A DNA stretch of 64,000 bases, taken from NCBI GenBank assembly GCA_019359245.1, contig JAHHHR010000009.1:62001-126000 (forward strand), written 5' to 3'. Positions 8,607-18,195 of the stretch are shown here, piece by piece. The DNA is from Nostoc desertorum CM1-VF14. Lineage in GTDB: Bacteria > Cyanobacteriota > Cyanobacteriia > Cyanobacteriales > Nostocaceae. Position 1 is the stretch's first letter, and every line of letters begins with the position of its first letter. The notes beneath the pieces are model-generated. The model saw only the letters and a list, made by a program, of their open reading frames with translations. It was not told where the DNA came from and ran no database searches. A program made the position numbers and the translations under genes.

Positions 8607-9212
8607 AGGTTTCCGATAACGGACAAGGCAAAATATTAAGCCAAGACTAATGAAGGCGATTGTTCGCACAGGGATTTCTCACCCCACGCGATCGCGCCAC
8701 CCACGGACATGCGAAAACGAAAACTAATGTCTTGTTTGCAAGCCACAGCAGCTACGCCAGTTTAACCTTTCATACAACTGATACCTGCTCAGAAAATCAA
8801 TTTCAGGGAAAATAGGTAGAAACAACTCAGGAATATTTATTGATAACTTTAAACAAGTCCTGCAAGGCTATAAATAATTTATGATTCTTTTATAAATATT
8901 ATTTATATCTCAACACATCAGAAATATTATATATCGAAAAGCTTGATAATTATAGTAATAAAGGCTACCTAACGGATTAAATTCCATAGATTTACTTACT
9001 AAGCTTAAACAAGAAAAATGCTCATAATAAATACTGAAAAAAGGGCAAAAAAATTGTCATAGGGCTTGCTACCTTTCCAAATCTGGATTGTCAAGTCTGT
9101 GCATATACATTCTTCTTGATTAATCTAATTAATAAGAGCAACAAATAATATTATTTTCTTGCTCAAAACCTAAAAAGTAAATTTTCGTATTTATTCGGGA
9201 GAATAATTTATC
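8607..9212. other. Intergenic region before GG-leader peptide
   Basis: About 600 AT-rich bases with no convincing gene on either strand. It holds isolated HIP1-like GCGATCGC near 8687 and presumably the promoter of the peptide gene at 9213. I see no clear hairpin or repeat array. Confidence 0.5.
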
Positions 9213-9482
9213 ATGTCTATAAACAAAAACCTGATAGTTGAAAATCAAGAAGAATTATTTGAAGACTTATCAGATGAATCCTGCGAACAAATAACAGGAG
9301 GTAAAAGTTGGTGGAAGAAAGTTACAAAAACAGTTGAGCGTGCCACAGTAAAAACTTTGAATAATTCAGGCAGCGCAGTGACTCAGCTCGGAGGCATGAC
9401 AGCACTTGGAATCTACACAGCAGGTGAGCTAGCTTTAGAAGCAACTGGAATTGTGGGAAAAGACCAAATAGACGGAAATTAG
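9213..9482 (+). CDS. Double-glycine leader peptide (bacteriocin/RiPP-like precursor)
   Basis: An 89-residue small protein with an acidic leader ending in LSDESCEQITGG, the consensus cleaved by C39 peptidases after Gly-Gly at residue 30. The predicted core begins KSWWKK, is basic at first, then small and hydrophobic (GGMTALGIYTAGELALEATG), like pore-forming class II bacteriocins. No exporter or modifying enzyme adjoins it; the C39 exporter at 51338 could serve it in trans, which is inference. GGGAG lies about 12 nt before the ATG. A strong terminator follows at 9548. Confidence 0.75.
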   Translation: MSINKNLIVENQEELFEDLSDESCEQITGGKSWWKKVTKTVERATVKTLNNSGSAVTQLGGMTALGIYTAGELALEATGIVGKDQIDGN

Positions 9483-9547
9483 ACTAACAAAACTTAAACA
9501 ACTTATCTACCTCATTTCTCAACTCTAGCCGAGAAATGCATTTACTT

Positions 9548-9587
9548 AAGCTCTGCCTCTTTGAAACAACTAAAGGCAGAGCTTTTT
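9548..9587 (+). terminator. Rho-independent terminator of the GG peptide gene
   Basis: An 11-bp stem (AAGCTCTGCCT pairs with AGGCAGAGCTT) with a 15-nt loop runs into a T-run, 66 nt after the stop codon. Confidence 0.8.
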
Positions 9588-9638
9588 GCTTACTACACTT
9601 CAAAAATGACTCATGCATTTTTGAAGTGTAGTAAGCAA
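9586..9638. repeat. Perfect 23-bp inverted repeat
   Basis: Arms 9586-9608 and 9616-9638 are perfect reverse complements (beginning TTGCTTACTACACTTC) around a 7-nt loop, directly abutting the terminator. Such a long perfect stem could fold in RNA from either strand or be the remnant of a palindromic mobile element. Confidence 0.85.
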
Positions 9639-9712
9639 TAAAATTAGCCACACAGCCAGCCGCTAGTGATAGCTTATTTGTAGTAGAGAGACGAATATTG
9701 CAATTGTTAAAG

Positions 9713-10678
9713 TTAGTCGTGCTTGATAGGTTTGTTTCTAGCGATCGCTGGTAGTAACATTTTTGGCAGCCAAAAAAGATAACAATATAGTTGTTTTGCC
9801 TGACTATAAAGTGAGAATAACTTTCTTTCACTCAATAAAGTATATGGTCGAACTGCTTTGAGAATTTCGGCAAATTTATCTTCCGCCGCAGTTTGAACTG
9901 AACCACTTACAGAATAACCTTGTAAATGTGGAGGTAGGGGCCAGCTAATGTTAGGATCTGGCTGATGTATTACAGGCTCAACATTTCCCCGCCATGCAAC
10001 TCCCATAACTTGCATAGTTTGATACACCATTATGTTCCACCCTTTCTCTTTTAAGTAGTCCAAACCTTGGCCTACGTCGGGAGAAGCCAAATCATGAAAT
10101 AAAATTAAAGCATCTGCTTCTGCAAGTTTTTCGCAAATAATTGTATCATTGAGCGGAGCTGGTGCTTCGTGATTACCATCTATAAATATCAATGACCATT
10201 TACGTTGAAATTTATTTGCTATCTCTTCTACTTTTTCAGGGCTACATCCTGGTATTAGATTCACAGATTCCTTAACGCCTGCGGACTTTAGTGACTCTGT
10301 GACGCTTTCATTAAATAATTGTTCGGATAGCATCGGATCGATTACATCTAGCTCTACTCCTCCTAGAGCCAAATGACAAGCTGACCAACCCATCCAACAA
10401 CCTATTTCTAAAGCTTTTTTCCCCTTAAATTTTAAGGCTGTATTGTATAAAATATGAGCTTCATCTCTACTGACAAATCCCACATTCTGCTTTCGTTTAT
10501 CCACGTACCAGTTATGGGTAATATTCCGCCGCAAGTAAAGCCAAAAAGAATCATATTTATTTCCTAAAATTATATTGGGAAAAGATGAATCTGGCTGAAT
10601 AATAGAAAATCCTGGCGAAACATAATCTCCTTTTGGTAATAAGTTTCCTTCAATCAGTTTTACTGTTTTTTGGCTCAT
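9713..10678 (-). CDS. Class I SAM-dependent methyltransferase (Methyltransf_24 type)
   Basis: A 321-residue protein. The central Rossmann core shows KALEIGCWMGWSACHLALG (motif I), VIDPML, and SLIFIDGNHEAPAPLND, with ALILFHDLASPDVGQG further on; this IDG-H...D-HD pattern is that of the Methyltransf_24 O-methyltransferase group, which often methylates sugars or secondary metabolites. The N-terminal 90 or so residues are unrecognised. It converges on the GG-peptide gene, so co-regulation is not implied, but a link to peptide or glycan modification is conceivable. Confidence 0.75.
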   Translation of the reverse strand: MSQKTVKLIEGNLLPKGDYVSPGFSIIQPDSSFPNIILGNKYDSFWLYLRRNITHNWYVDKRKQNVGFVSRDEAHILYNTALKFKGKKALEIGCWMGWSACHLALGGVELDVIDPMLSEQLFNESVTESLKSAGVKESVNLIPGCSPEKVEEIANKFQRKWSLIFIDGNHEAPAPLNDTIICEKLAEADALILFHDLASPDVGQGLDYLKEKGWNIMVYQTMQVMGVAWRGNVEPVIHQPDPNISWPLPPHLQGYSVSGSVQTAAEDKFAEILKAVRPYTLLSERKLFSLYSQAKQLYCYLFWLPKMLLPAIARNKPIKHD

Positions 10679-10986
10679 AAGTTACTCTCTAAGTATTTGA
10701 AATTCTAGGTTTTGGGTTTACAGTTTAACTTGACCAACTTCTCGAAAAAGCCCAGCACAATAGTCCAGTATGGGGCTGTAGCTCCATTCCTGACAGCGAT
10801 TTTCCATCTTACCTCTAGGGCAATAGTTTTGGATATAAAGTGCTAAAATGCTTACTATATATACATTTTCGTAGCCCTCCCCTTTTTTCAGATTTTGTGA
10901 GAAATGCGAAAGAGGTGTCCGCACCATTGATTTAAAAAACGATGCCTACGGCGGGCTACGCCACGCACAATTTGAGGAAAATAACC
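10679..10986. other. Intergenic region with a dispersed palindromic repeat
   Basis: About 300 bases between divergent genes. Bases 10940-10966 (GATGCCTACGGCGGGCTACG and following) are a diverged inverted copy of the repeat at 2894 and 18613. It lies just before the GST start and makes the open frame look longer than the gene. A 69-codon minus-strand frame (10718-10927) shows nothing recognisable. Confidence 0.6.
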
Positions 10987-11685
10987 ATGATTGATCTTTA
11001 TTATTGGACAACCCCAAACGGTCATAAAATTACGATTTTCTTAGAAGAAGTCGGTTTGCAATATACCATAATTCCTGTAAATATTGGGGCTGGAGATCAA
11101 TTTAAACCGGAGTTTTTAAAGATTTCTCCTAACAATCGCATTCCTGCGATCGTTGACCACGAACCAGTAGATGGAGGCGCACCGATTTCGGTATTTGAGT
11201 CTGGGGCAATCTTGCTATATTTAGCAGAAAAAACCGGGAAATTAATTCCCCAAGATTTACGTAATCGGACTCAAGTTTTAGAATGGTTATTCTGGCAAAT
11301 GTCCGGGTTGGGGCCAATGGCAGGACAAAATCATCACTTTAGCACCTACGCTCCCGAAAAGATTGAATATGCCATTAACCGCTACGTGAATGAGACGGGA
11401 CGCTTATATGCAGTGCTGAATAAGCAACTTGCAGATAGAGAATTTGTAGCTGGCGATTATTCCATCGCTGATATTGCTGCTTATCCCTGGATTGTAGGCT
11501 ATGAGCGCCAAAGTCAAAATCTAGAGGATTTTCCTCACGTCAAGCGGTGGTTTGAGACAATTAAAGCTCGTCCGGCAATAATTCGCGCCTATGAGAAAGC
11601 AGAAGCATTGAAAACTCAAGCGCTTGATCCAGATCAGTCACGAGACTTGTTATTTAACCAATCGGCGAAAACTATTCAACCTTGA
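10987..11685 (+). CDS. Glutathione S-transferase family protein (YfcG/Ure2-like)
   Basis: A 232-residue GST. The N-terminal thioredoxin-like domain has the nucleotide-like YYWTTPNGHKI segment, cis-Pro loop NNRIPAIVD and the glutathione-binding FESGAILLYLAEK. The C-terminal all-helical domain includes DREFVAGDYSIADIAAYPW, the N-capping box. TTPN and FWQMSGLGPMAGQ are typical of the YfcG/Nu-class disulfide-bond reductases. I start it at ATG 10987; the open frame continues back to 10942, but that part is palindromic repeat DNA. It fits the stress-reductase theme of the region. Confidence 0.92.
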   Translation: MIDLYYWTTPNGHKITIFLEEVGLQYTIIPVNIGAGDQFKPEFLKISPNNRIPAIVDHEPVDGGAPISVFESGAILLYLAEKTGKLIPQDLRNRTQVLEWLFWQMSGLGPMAGQNHHFSTYAPEKIEYAINRYVNETGRLYAVLNKQLADREFVAGDYSIADIAAYPWIVGYERQSQNLEDFPHVKRWFETIKARPAIIRAYEKAEALKTQALDPDQSRDLLFNQSAKTIQP

Positions 11686-11844
11686 GATTTTTAAATTGTC
11701 TTATAGCGCTTCCCATTCAGATGTAGTACAACACAAGGTGTAGGGACACGGCACTGCCGTGTCTTTACGGGTGTACCTCACGTCAACGAGAACCGCCATA
11801 CATATTATTGTGGCGATCGCGAAGTAAGCTCTAAAGGAGCAACT

Positions 11845-12370
11845 ATGAGCAACGATTTCTCACTATATTCCTTTCCTGAATTAGAAACAGAAAGGCTCCT
11901 TCTTGGTGAGACAACTTTGCAGGATGCTGAGGCTATCTTTGCTATATTCTCCGATCCAGCCGTGACTCAGTTTCATGATCTTGATACTTTCACTTCTATT
12001 GAAGAAGCGATCATACTTATTGGGCGTAGAGCCAAGCGGTTTGAGCAAAGAGAAGGAATTCGCTGGGGAATTGCCCGTAAGCAAGACAACGTTTTGATTG
12101 GTTCTTGTGGGTTCCACGTAAACCCACAAGAAGATTCTGCTGAGGTCGGTTATGAGCTTGTCATATCATGACTGAGGCGGTGGATACTATCTTGCAATTT
12201 GGTTTTAAGAAAATGGATTCGCGTTTTATTGTTGCCCAAGTCATGCTGAACAACATAGCTTCTAAAAACTTGCTAGAAAGTTAGGTTTTCACAGTCAGGG
12301 TGTACTGAAACAGCATGGCTTTTTCAAAAGGCAGTATCACGATCTGGAGCAATTTGTGCTGAACAAATAG
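11845..12370 (+). pseudogene. RimJ/RimL-like GNAT acetyltransferase, degraded
   Basis: The first 108 codons read as a normal RimJ-type N-terminus (ELETERLLLGETTLQDAEAIF to EVGYEL), then hit TGA at 12169. The expected continuation appears in another frame from 12167 (MTEAVDTILQFGF, then MLNNIASKNL). It shifts again near 12276-12283, after which LGFHSQGVLKQHGFFK runs to TAG at 12368-12370. The segment normally lying between GYEL and MTEAV is missing, so there is a small deletion plus a second one-base frameshift. This is clearly a broken gene unless the sequence has two errors. Confidence 0.88.
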
Positions 12371-12536
12371 GGTAATTGTGCGGGCAGGTTAGCAAAGGAT
12401 ATAGCGGGCAAAACGTTTGTTTCATTAGGATTGTTGGGCGCTGCTGCCTTCATGGTGATTGTTGATGTACGGGTGATTGATCCTCTACCGTATATTATTT
12501 TTATTAATTATTTACCAATCCTGTTAGAGTGCATCG

Positions 12537-13394
12537 ATGTTAAAGAAGCAACATTTTATAAACAAAAAATCCGGTTGGTCTTTGGATGAGCGAGATCCAA
12601 AGTTCATAGAAGCTCTGATGCCCTTGTTGGGCTTTTTCTATCACTACTATTTCCGAGTTCAAACTAGTGGCTGGGATAATATTCCACCCGAAAAAAAAGT
12701 CCTATTTGTCGGTTCGCATAATGGGGGACTCGCGGCTCCCGATATGACAATGATGATGTACGACTGGTTCCGACGATTTGGTGTAGAGCAGCCAGTTTAT
12801 GGTTTGATGCATCCCAAGGTTTGGCAGGTTAGCCAACCACTAGCACAACTAGTCGCCAAAGCTGGAGCAATCGTGGCTCATCCGAAAATGGCTTACACTG
12901 CCTTGCGCTCTGGGGCTAGTGTGCTAGTTTATCCAGGTGGAGCCGAAGATGTCTTTCGACCGCATTATTTAAGTAATAAAATCTACCTTGCGGGGCGGCA
13001 AGGATTTATCAAGTTAGCATTACGGGAAAATGTGCCGATTGTGCCTGTAATTTCCTGGGGCGCTCACGATACGTTGATTGTACTGGCTGACTACTACAAA
13101 ATTGTGCAGCAACTCCACGAATGGGGAATGCCTTGGCTGCTTGGAATTGATCCAGAAGTTTTTCCGATATATCTTGGGCTGCCTTGGGGATTAGCAATTG
13201 GCCCGTTGCCTAACATTCCATTACCTGTGCCCATCTCCACGCGGGTTTGTCCAGCAATTGTATTTGAACGCTACGGTCCTAAAGCAGCCAGCGATCGCCA
13301 CTATGTCAATGAATGTTATGAATTAGTTGTTAGCCTGATGCAGCAAGAGTTAGATCACTTAGTAAAACTAGCTGCTAAGTCGAATACTAGATGA
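12537..13394 (+). CDS. Lysophospholipid/glycerol acyltransferase family protein
   Basis: A 285-residue PlsC-like acyltransferase. The catalytic-site segment FVGSHNGGLAAPD corresponds to the HSGGLLxPD form of the motif seen in DGAT-like bacterial members rather than the plain HX4D. The YPGGAEDVFRP segment is the second conserved block, and LALRENVPIVPVISWG the third. It probably acylates a lipid hydroxyl at the membrane; the acceptor (lysophospholipid, diacylglycerol or other) is not decided by sequence. No signal peptide is seen. Confidence 0.88.
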   Translation: MLKKQHFINKKSGWSLDERDPKFIEALMPLLGFFYHYYFRVQTSGWDNIPPEKKVLFVGSHNGGLAAPDMTMMMYDWFRRFGVEQPVYGLMHPKVWQVSQPLAQLVAKAGAIVAHPKMAYTALRSGASVLVYPGGAEDVFRPHYLSNKIYLAGRQGFIKLALRENVPIVPVISWGAHDTLIVLADYYKIVQQLHEWGMPWLLGIDPEVFPIYLGLPWGLAIGPLPNIPLPVPISTRVCPAIVFERYGPKAASDRHYVNECYELVVSLMQQELDHLVKLAAKSNTR

Positions 13395-13441
13395 GAAGGC
13401 ATAAGTTTTGAATTTTTAACTCCTAACTCCTAACTATTCCC

Positions 13442-13702
13442 CTAACCGCCACTAACTGGTGGAATCAGTACGACTTCATCACCATCTTGTAGTAGGGTAT
13501 CTGGTTCGACAAATATTAAATTGATTCCGAAGCGGGTGATGTCACGCCATTGGGAAAGTTCGGGGTGTTCAGCTATGAGGCGATCGCATACTGCTTTAAC
13601 TGGTATACTATTGGGAAATTCCAACACCAATTCCGAAACCCTAAAGGCTTCTTGATAAGCAGCGAACAATTTGACGGTAATGGTGATTGCAGATTTAGAC
13701 AT
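13442..13702 (-). CDS. MoaD/ThiS-family sulfur-carrier protein
   Basis: An 86-residue ubiquitin-like protein ending in PPVSGG, the C-terminal Gly-Gly that is adenylated and thiocarboxylated in MoaD and ThiS. ITVKLFAAYQEAF and LQDGDEVVLIPP are typical of MoaD (small subunit of molybdopterin synthase). I use ATG at 13702 (MSKSAITITV); the frame extends back to 13747 but that would add a poorly matching tail. MoaE is not in the window, so the exact pathway is open. Confidence 0.85.
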   Translation of the reverse strand: MSKSAITITVKLFAAYQEAFRVSELVLEFPNSIPVKAVCDRLIAEHPELSQWRDITRFGINLIFVEPDTLLQDGDEVVLIPPVSGG

Positions 13703-13822
13703 ACAATATGCTTTAGCAGTACCAGCAAGTAGTTTAATACTTGACAAGCACCCTGAACTATTGGGCTTAATTATACATTACTAAGTATATGATTTCATAA
13801 GTTTATAACGAAAAAATGTTTC

Positions 13823-14602
13823 TTAATCCAACATTTCTGGGTCAATTCCTAAAGCGTTGAGTTGTTCAATAGAGAGAGTACGCAATTTCTCTACAATTCT
13901 CTCCCGTTTTTGTCGCTCAACTTCTGCTTTTCGTCGCTCAATCACAGCCCGTTCCTCACCCGTTAGCAGTAAATTTCCTTGTGCATCCCACCAGCGCAAC
14001 CAAGGTAACTCTGCATTCTGATAAAATCCTTGCCAGATTCCTAACTCTACCCCCATAGGAGCAATTGGGTAATGTCCTCGTTCATTGGGTTTCATCAGTT
14101 GATAAGAATTATCCACTAGGTGGTAAACTTCCACTTGCGCTTTTGCTACTTCATAAATTCCATAATAAGGCACTCGAATTGCCTGCTCATAAACCCAAAA
14201 CTTACCAACATTTCCACCTTCCCCTTGAGATGGCGGTGTGTTATCTCGTTCTTCTGAACCATCTCCAGAGACAAATTCCAGCACAATTAAAGGTGCAACA
14301 TACTCCTTCCACAGCACATAAGAACGCCGCATTTTACCGTCAAGGGTCGGTGGTACATTAGGTACATAAAACCAGTCTGGTGCTTCAGCCCCTTTCTCAG
14401 GAGGATTTGTCAATCGCCAGTAAATACCAGAATCTTGTCCAATACAATATTGACTATCAGGATGAAGTTGCTCTAAAACAGGTTTAATTGAATCTGTAAT
14501 TAAAATGCTTTGCGGATGCTCCTGAAGATTTTTCACGAATGTACCGTCTGAGTCTGGTAACTGGGTGTGGTCAGGTAAAGTTAATGCCGATAGGGAAGTC
14601 AT
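13823..14602 (-). CDS. Uma2 family endonuclease-fold protein
   Basis: A 259-residue member of the Uma2 (DUF820) family, a PD-(D/E)XK-like fold hugely expanded in cyanobacteria. It shows APDWFYVPNV, the core strand LIVLEFVSGDGSEERD and YYGIYEV, then a C-terminal charged coiled segment (ERRKAEVERQKRERIVEKLR) ending LGIDPEMLD. Function is not established; a nuclease role is inferred from fold. ATG at 14602 is preferred over 14614. Confidence 0.88.
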   Translation of the reverse strand: MTSLSALTLPDHTQLPDSDGTFVKNLQEHPQSILITDSIKPVLEQLHPDSQYCIGQDSGIYWRLTNPPEKGAEAPDWFYVPNVPPTLDGKMRRSYVLWKEYVAPLIVLEFVSGDGSEERDNTPPSQGEGGNVGKFWVYEQAIRVPYYGIYEVAKAQVEVYHLVDNSYQLMKPNERGHYPIAPMGVELGIWQGFYQNAELPWLRWWDAQGNLLLTGEERAVIERRKAEVERQKRERIVEKLRTLSIEQLNALGIDPEMLD

Positions 14603-14752
14603 GGACACAAACAAGATTATATTTGTATTTTATTTATTATCCTAATAAATCTAACAAACTTTGTTGTGCTAGACGACTTTATGCTTGTAAGTTTTACACT
14701 TATTGGGTGTAAGTATATAGCAACAGTTTGAATTCATTGCACCAATTTAAAA

Positions 14753-14923
14753 TTAATAGATGACAAGAGAAGATTTAATCATATTGAGTAATGGCTGTAT
14801 AAATATATCCACTATTGGCTTTGCAAAAGCAAGTAAAACTCCAATAGTAATCGTCAATACTAAAGTCTGTTTAATAGAATAATTTTCTACTTTTTTCTCC
14901 AGATCATCCAAACGTTTTACCAA
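14753..14923 (-). CDS. Small membrane protein with coiled-coil start
   Basis: A 56-residue frame starting at TTG, with AAGGAAGG about 11 nt upstream. It opens with a charged heptad-like KRLDDLEKKVENY helix, followed by a hydrophobic segment TLVLTITIGVLLAFAKPIVDIFI that would span the membrane. Many cyanobacterial genomes carry such short single-pass proteins. I recognise no family; the ribosome site and amphipathic plus membrane organisation are the only support. Confidence 0.4.
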   Translation of the reverse strand: MVKRLDDLEKKVENYSIKQTLVLTITIGVLLAFAKPIVDIFIQPLLNMIKSSLVIY

Positions 14924-15184
14924 AGAGTTTCAAACCTTCCTTAATTATGAGGTACTAATCAGAGCTATTGGGTTTAAGCTCAAAACCCCGATTGTGATAT
15001 ATCTTGAGAATCAACAAGTAAAAGTAATTCCAGCAGAAATAATTTTATTCATACAATACAGGGTAGGCGATTTTGCCCACCCCATACAGATTTTAAACAG
15101 TTATGCGAGATATTCTCATCACCGCAATTTAGTCAACACACTGAAAAAATGTAACATTAAAGTATCCACAGAATAATGTGATTT
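14924..15184. other. Intergenic region
   Basis: About 260 AT-rich bases. A 60-codon plus-strand frame (14994-15176) has neither a ribosome site nor any motif and is probably chance. A short GTAGGCGATTTTGCCCACCCC segment at 15063-15083 resembles the dispersed GTAGG/CCCACC repeats of these genomes. Confidence 0.4.
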
Positions 15185-15865
15185 TCATGAAACACTAGGA
15201 TCATCAGCAGTTTTAATTTCTCGCAAGATTCGTTCAACTTGGCTAGCTTTTTCACTTCTATTTTGTTCTTTGAAGATATTTAAAGCTTTTTCTAAAGAAG
15301 ATAACGCCTCATCTTTTTTATTGGTTTGCCACAATGCCAGTGCAAAATTAGTCAGCCCCTCGCCATAATTAGGATTAATGTCTAAAGCTTTTTTATATTC
15401 ACTAATGGCTTCTTCCCAGCGACTTTGGCTAGCGTAAACCATACCCATCGCATTGTGAGCTATAGCATATTTTGGCTGGAGGCGAATGGCTTCTTGATAA
15501 GAGCTAATTGCTTCTTCTGGTTTCTTTTGCCGAAAAAGCACATTTCCTAATTGAAAGTGTCCGAAGGCATCGTCTGGAAATTGTTTAACGAATTTGCGAA
15601 AATTTTCTTCTGCACCAGTCAGCTCTCCCTGATTAAATAAAGCATTGGCTTCTTGCAGCATCTGCGATCGCTGTGATGAACCTGTGTCTGAAAACTGTGC
15701 TAGTTTTTGTGGTTGTCTCTCAACCGACTGTCCAGGGGAATGCAAAGAAACTTTTGCAGGAACCGCTAACGCTAATGGTGATAAACCAATTACAGTGATA
15801 ATACTCAGCGTCATGCCACTAAAAGATTGAACAAATGCTGATTTCAGTTTGTGCTTCACGTTCAT
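15185..15865 (-). CDS. Exported TPR-repeat protein
   Basis: A 226-residue protein. An N-terminal signal-like helix (MTLSIITVIGLSPLALAVPA) suggests export. From about residue 75 there are four to five tetratricopeptide repeats, seen as ALFNQGELTGAEENFRKFV, YAIAHNAMGMVYASQSRWEEAI and NYGEGLTNFALALW. TPR arrays bind protein partners; the partner is unknown. I start at ATG 15865 (MNVKHKLKSAF), since the upstream extension to 15958 has no membrane-export logic. It lies 126 nt from acs on the same strand. Confidence 0.85.
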   Translation of the reverse strand: MNVKHKLKSAFVQSFSGMTLSIITVIGLSPLALAVPAKVSLHSPGQSVERQPQKLAQFSDTGSSQRSQMLQEANALFNQGELTGAEENFRKFVKQFPDDAFGHFQLGNVLFRQKKPEEAISSYQEAIRLQPKYAIAHNAMGMVYASQSRWEEAISEYKKALDINPNYGEGLTNFALALWQTNKKDEALSSLEKALNIFKEQNRSEKASQVERILREIKTADDPSVS

Positions 15866-15991
15866 CCCCCTGAATGCCTCAATAATGTTCCAATATTTAT
15901 GATAAATGAGGTGCGTTATCGCGTAATGCATCAGAAGAGAGACGGTAAAGGCGCACATATATGCGCCCCTACTAACCTCATTTAGAATTAC

Positions 15992-17965
15992 TTACGCCCC
16001 TTCCCGTAATTTATCCAACACGCTTTTATCTTCTAATGTGGAAGTATCACCAGATACCTCTTGCCCAGCAGCCAGATTCCGCAATAAGCGCCGCATAATC
16101 TTACCCGATCGCGTTTTTGGCAAAGCGTCTGTAAAACGAATTTCTCCCGGACGCGCGATCGCACCAATTTCTTTGACAACGTGCTGTTTAAGCTCTTTAC
16201 TCAGTTCCTCACTCCCCTGATAAGTACCTTCTAAAGTCACAAAAGCAACTACTTCTTCACCTTTGAGTTCATCAGGTTTACCAACTACCGCCGCTTCTGC
16301 AACGGCTGGGTGAGAAACTAAAGCAGATTCTACTTCCATTGTACCGAGTCGGTGTCCTGATACATTCAGTACATCATCCACGCGACCCATTACCCAAAAG
16401 TAACCGTCCTCATCTTGCCTCGCGCCATCACCAGCAAAGTAAGTGTAGTTACCATCTTGGGGTGGAATGTGTTCCCAGTAGGTGCGGCGGAAGCGTTCTG
16501 GATCGCCGTAGACTGTCCGCATCATTCCTGGCCAAGGATGTCGCACTGCTAGATAACCACCTTCATTATTGGGTACGGTGTTTCCTTCTAAATCTACGAC
16601 ATCTGCAATAATTCCTGGGAAGGGAAGAGTTGCGGAACCCGGCTTAGTGGGGATTGCTCCTGGTAACGGTGTAATCATGATACCGCCAGTTTCTGTTTGC
16701 CACCAGGTATCAACAATTGGACAGCGATCGCCACCAATTACTTTCTGATACCACATCCAAGCTTCTGGGTTAATTGGTTCGCCAACTGTTCCTAGCAAAC
16801 GCAATGAAGACAAGTTTCGCGCATTGGGATGTTGTTCGCCCATCTTAATAAATGCCCGAATTGCCGTAGGTGCAGTATAAAAAATATTAACGCCGTATTT
16901 TTCAATTACATCCCAGAAACAACCAGGATTAGAAGCACGAGGCGCACCTTCATACATTACCGTGGTTGCACCGTTGGAAAGAGGACCGTAGACAATGTAA
17001 CTGTGTCCTGTAATCCAGCCCACATCGGCGGTACACCAATATACATCTGTGTCTTGCAGGTCAAATATCCACTTGGTGGTTATGTGGGTATACAAATTAT
17101 AGCCAGCAGTTGTATGCACTACCCCCTTCGGTTTGCCTGTGCTGCCAGAAGTGTAGAGAATAAACAGCATATCTTCGCTGTCCATCGGTTCGGCGGGACA
17201 ATCTGCTGATACTCCTTTTTGCAAATCATGCCACCAATGATCGCGTCCCCCCAGTTGCATATAAGTTTCTTGTCCAGTGCGCTTAACAACTAGGACATTT
17301 TCGACGCTGGGAACAGCACCATCGGCTAAGGCTTTATCTACCTGTTCTTTGAGAGGAACGATCGCACCTTTGCGCCAACCACCATCAGCCGTGATTACCA
17401 GTTTAGCTGTGGTATCAATTAAGCGATCGCGTAAAGCTTCGGCACTAAAACCACCAAATACCACACTGTGGGGTGCGCCAATTCGGGCACAGGCTAACAT
17501 GGCGATCGCAGCTTCGGGAATCATTGGCATATATATACCAACGCGATCGCCTTTTTGTACACCCAGTTGCTTCAACACATTAGCAAACTGGCAAACTTCC
17601 CGGTGCAGTTGGGCATAAGTCAGGGTACGGGAATCACCTGGTTCTCCTTCCCAAATCAATGCTGCTTTATTTTTGCGCCAAGTAGTGAGATGTCTGTCAA
17701 GGCAATTGTAAGAAATATTCATCTTACCGCCAACGAACCACTTAGCAAAAGGTGGTTGCCAATCTAGCACGGTATCCCATTTTTGGAACCATTCTAATTC
17801 TGTTTCAGCCAAATCTGCCCAAAATTGCTGCGGATAAGCTTTGGCTTTGTCATAGAGGCGTTGATAGTCTTCCAAGCTTTTGATATGGGCATTCTGCGAG
17901 AATTCTGAGCTAGGATGAAAGAGGCGATTCTCTTGTAGGATTGATTCTATAGTTGGTTGAGACAT
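15992..17965 (-). CDS. acs: Acetyl-CoA synthetase (acetate--CoA ligase)
   Basis: A 657-residue adenylate-forming enzyme, normal length for Acs. It activates acetate to acetyl-AMP and then acetyl-CoA. The P-loop [12 protein letters not shown], the core WWQTETGG, the hinge [15 protein letters not shown] and the C-terminal catalytic lysine in [11 protein letters not shown] are all intact. The W at the acetate pocket (DTWWQTE) fits acetate over longer acids. It is read from ATG 17965 ([10 protein letters not shown]). Confidence 0.97.
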   Translation of the reverse strand: MSQPTIESILQENRLFHPSSEFSQNAHIKSLEDYQRLYDKAKAYPQQFWADLAETELEWFQKWDTVLDWQPPFAKWFVGGKMNISYNCLDRHLTTWRKNKAALIWEGEPGDSRTLTYAQLHREVCQFANVLKQLGVQKGDRVGIYMPMIPEAAIAMLACARIGAPHSVVFGGFSAEALRDRLIDTTAKLVITADGGWRKGAIVPLKEQVDKALADGAVPSVENVLVVKRTGQETYMQLGGRDHWWHDLQKGVSADCPAEPMDSEDMLFILYTSGSTGKPKGVVHTTAGYNLYTHITTKWIFDLQDTDVYWCTADVGWITGHSYIVYGPLSNGATTVMYEGAPRASNPGCFWDVIEKYGVNIFYTAPTAIRAFIKMGEQHPNARNLSSLRLLGTVGEPINPEAWMWYQKVIGGDRCPIVDTWWQTETGGIMITPLPGAIPTKPGSATLPFPGIIADVVDLEGNTVPNNEGGYLAVRHPWPGMMRTVYGDPERFRRTYWEHIPPQDGNYTYFAGDGARQDEDGYFWVMGRVDDVLNVSGHRLGTMEVESALVSHPAVAEAAVVGKPDELKGEEVVAFVTLEGTYQGSEELSKELKQHVVKEIGAIARPGEIRFTDALPKTRSGKIMRRLLRNLAAGQEVSGDTSTLEDKSVLDKLREGA

Positions 17966-18195
17966 GGTTAGTTATAGTGCGATCGCTATTATTACTAAAA
18001 CTATTCTTAGCTCAGTTGTGCTAGACAGTGTTTAGATTTTCGTTAAGCTAGGTAGAAATTGCCGAGTTATTCAGTTTACATCCATTTTTATCTACTAAAA
18101 ACAAGCGCTCAAGAAATGTAAAGACGTTACATTGCAGCCTATCTATTGCGAATGTTGCAAAATATAAGTAGTCTGGACAAACAACGCCTGAAACT

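Noticed and set aside
10718..10927. 69-codon minus-strand frame before the GST gene
   Set aside because: No motif, no ribosome site, and it lies in a divergent promoter region.
14994..15176. 60-codon plus-strand frame
   Set aside because: No ribosome site, contains a dispersed GTAGG/CCCACC repeat, no recognisable protein features.
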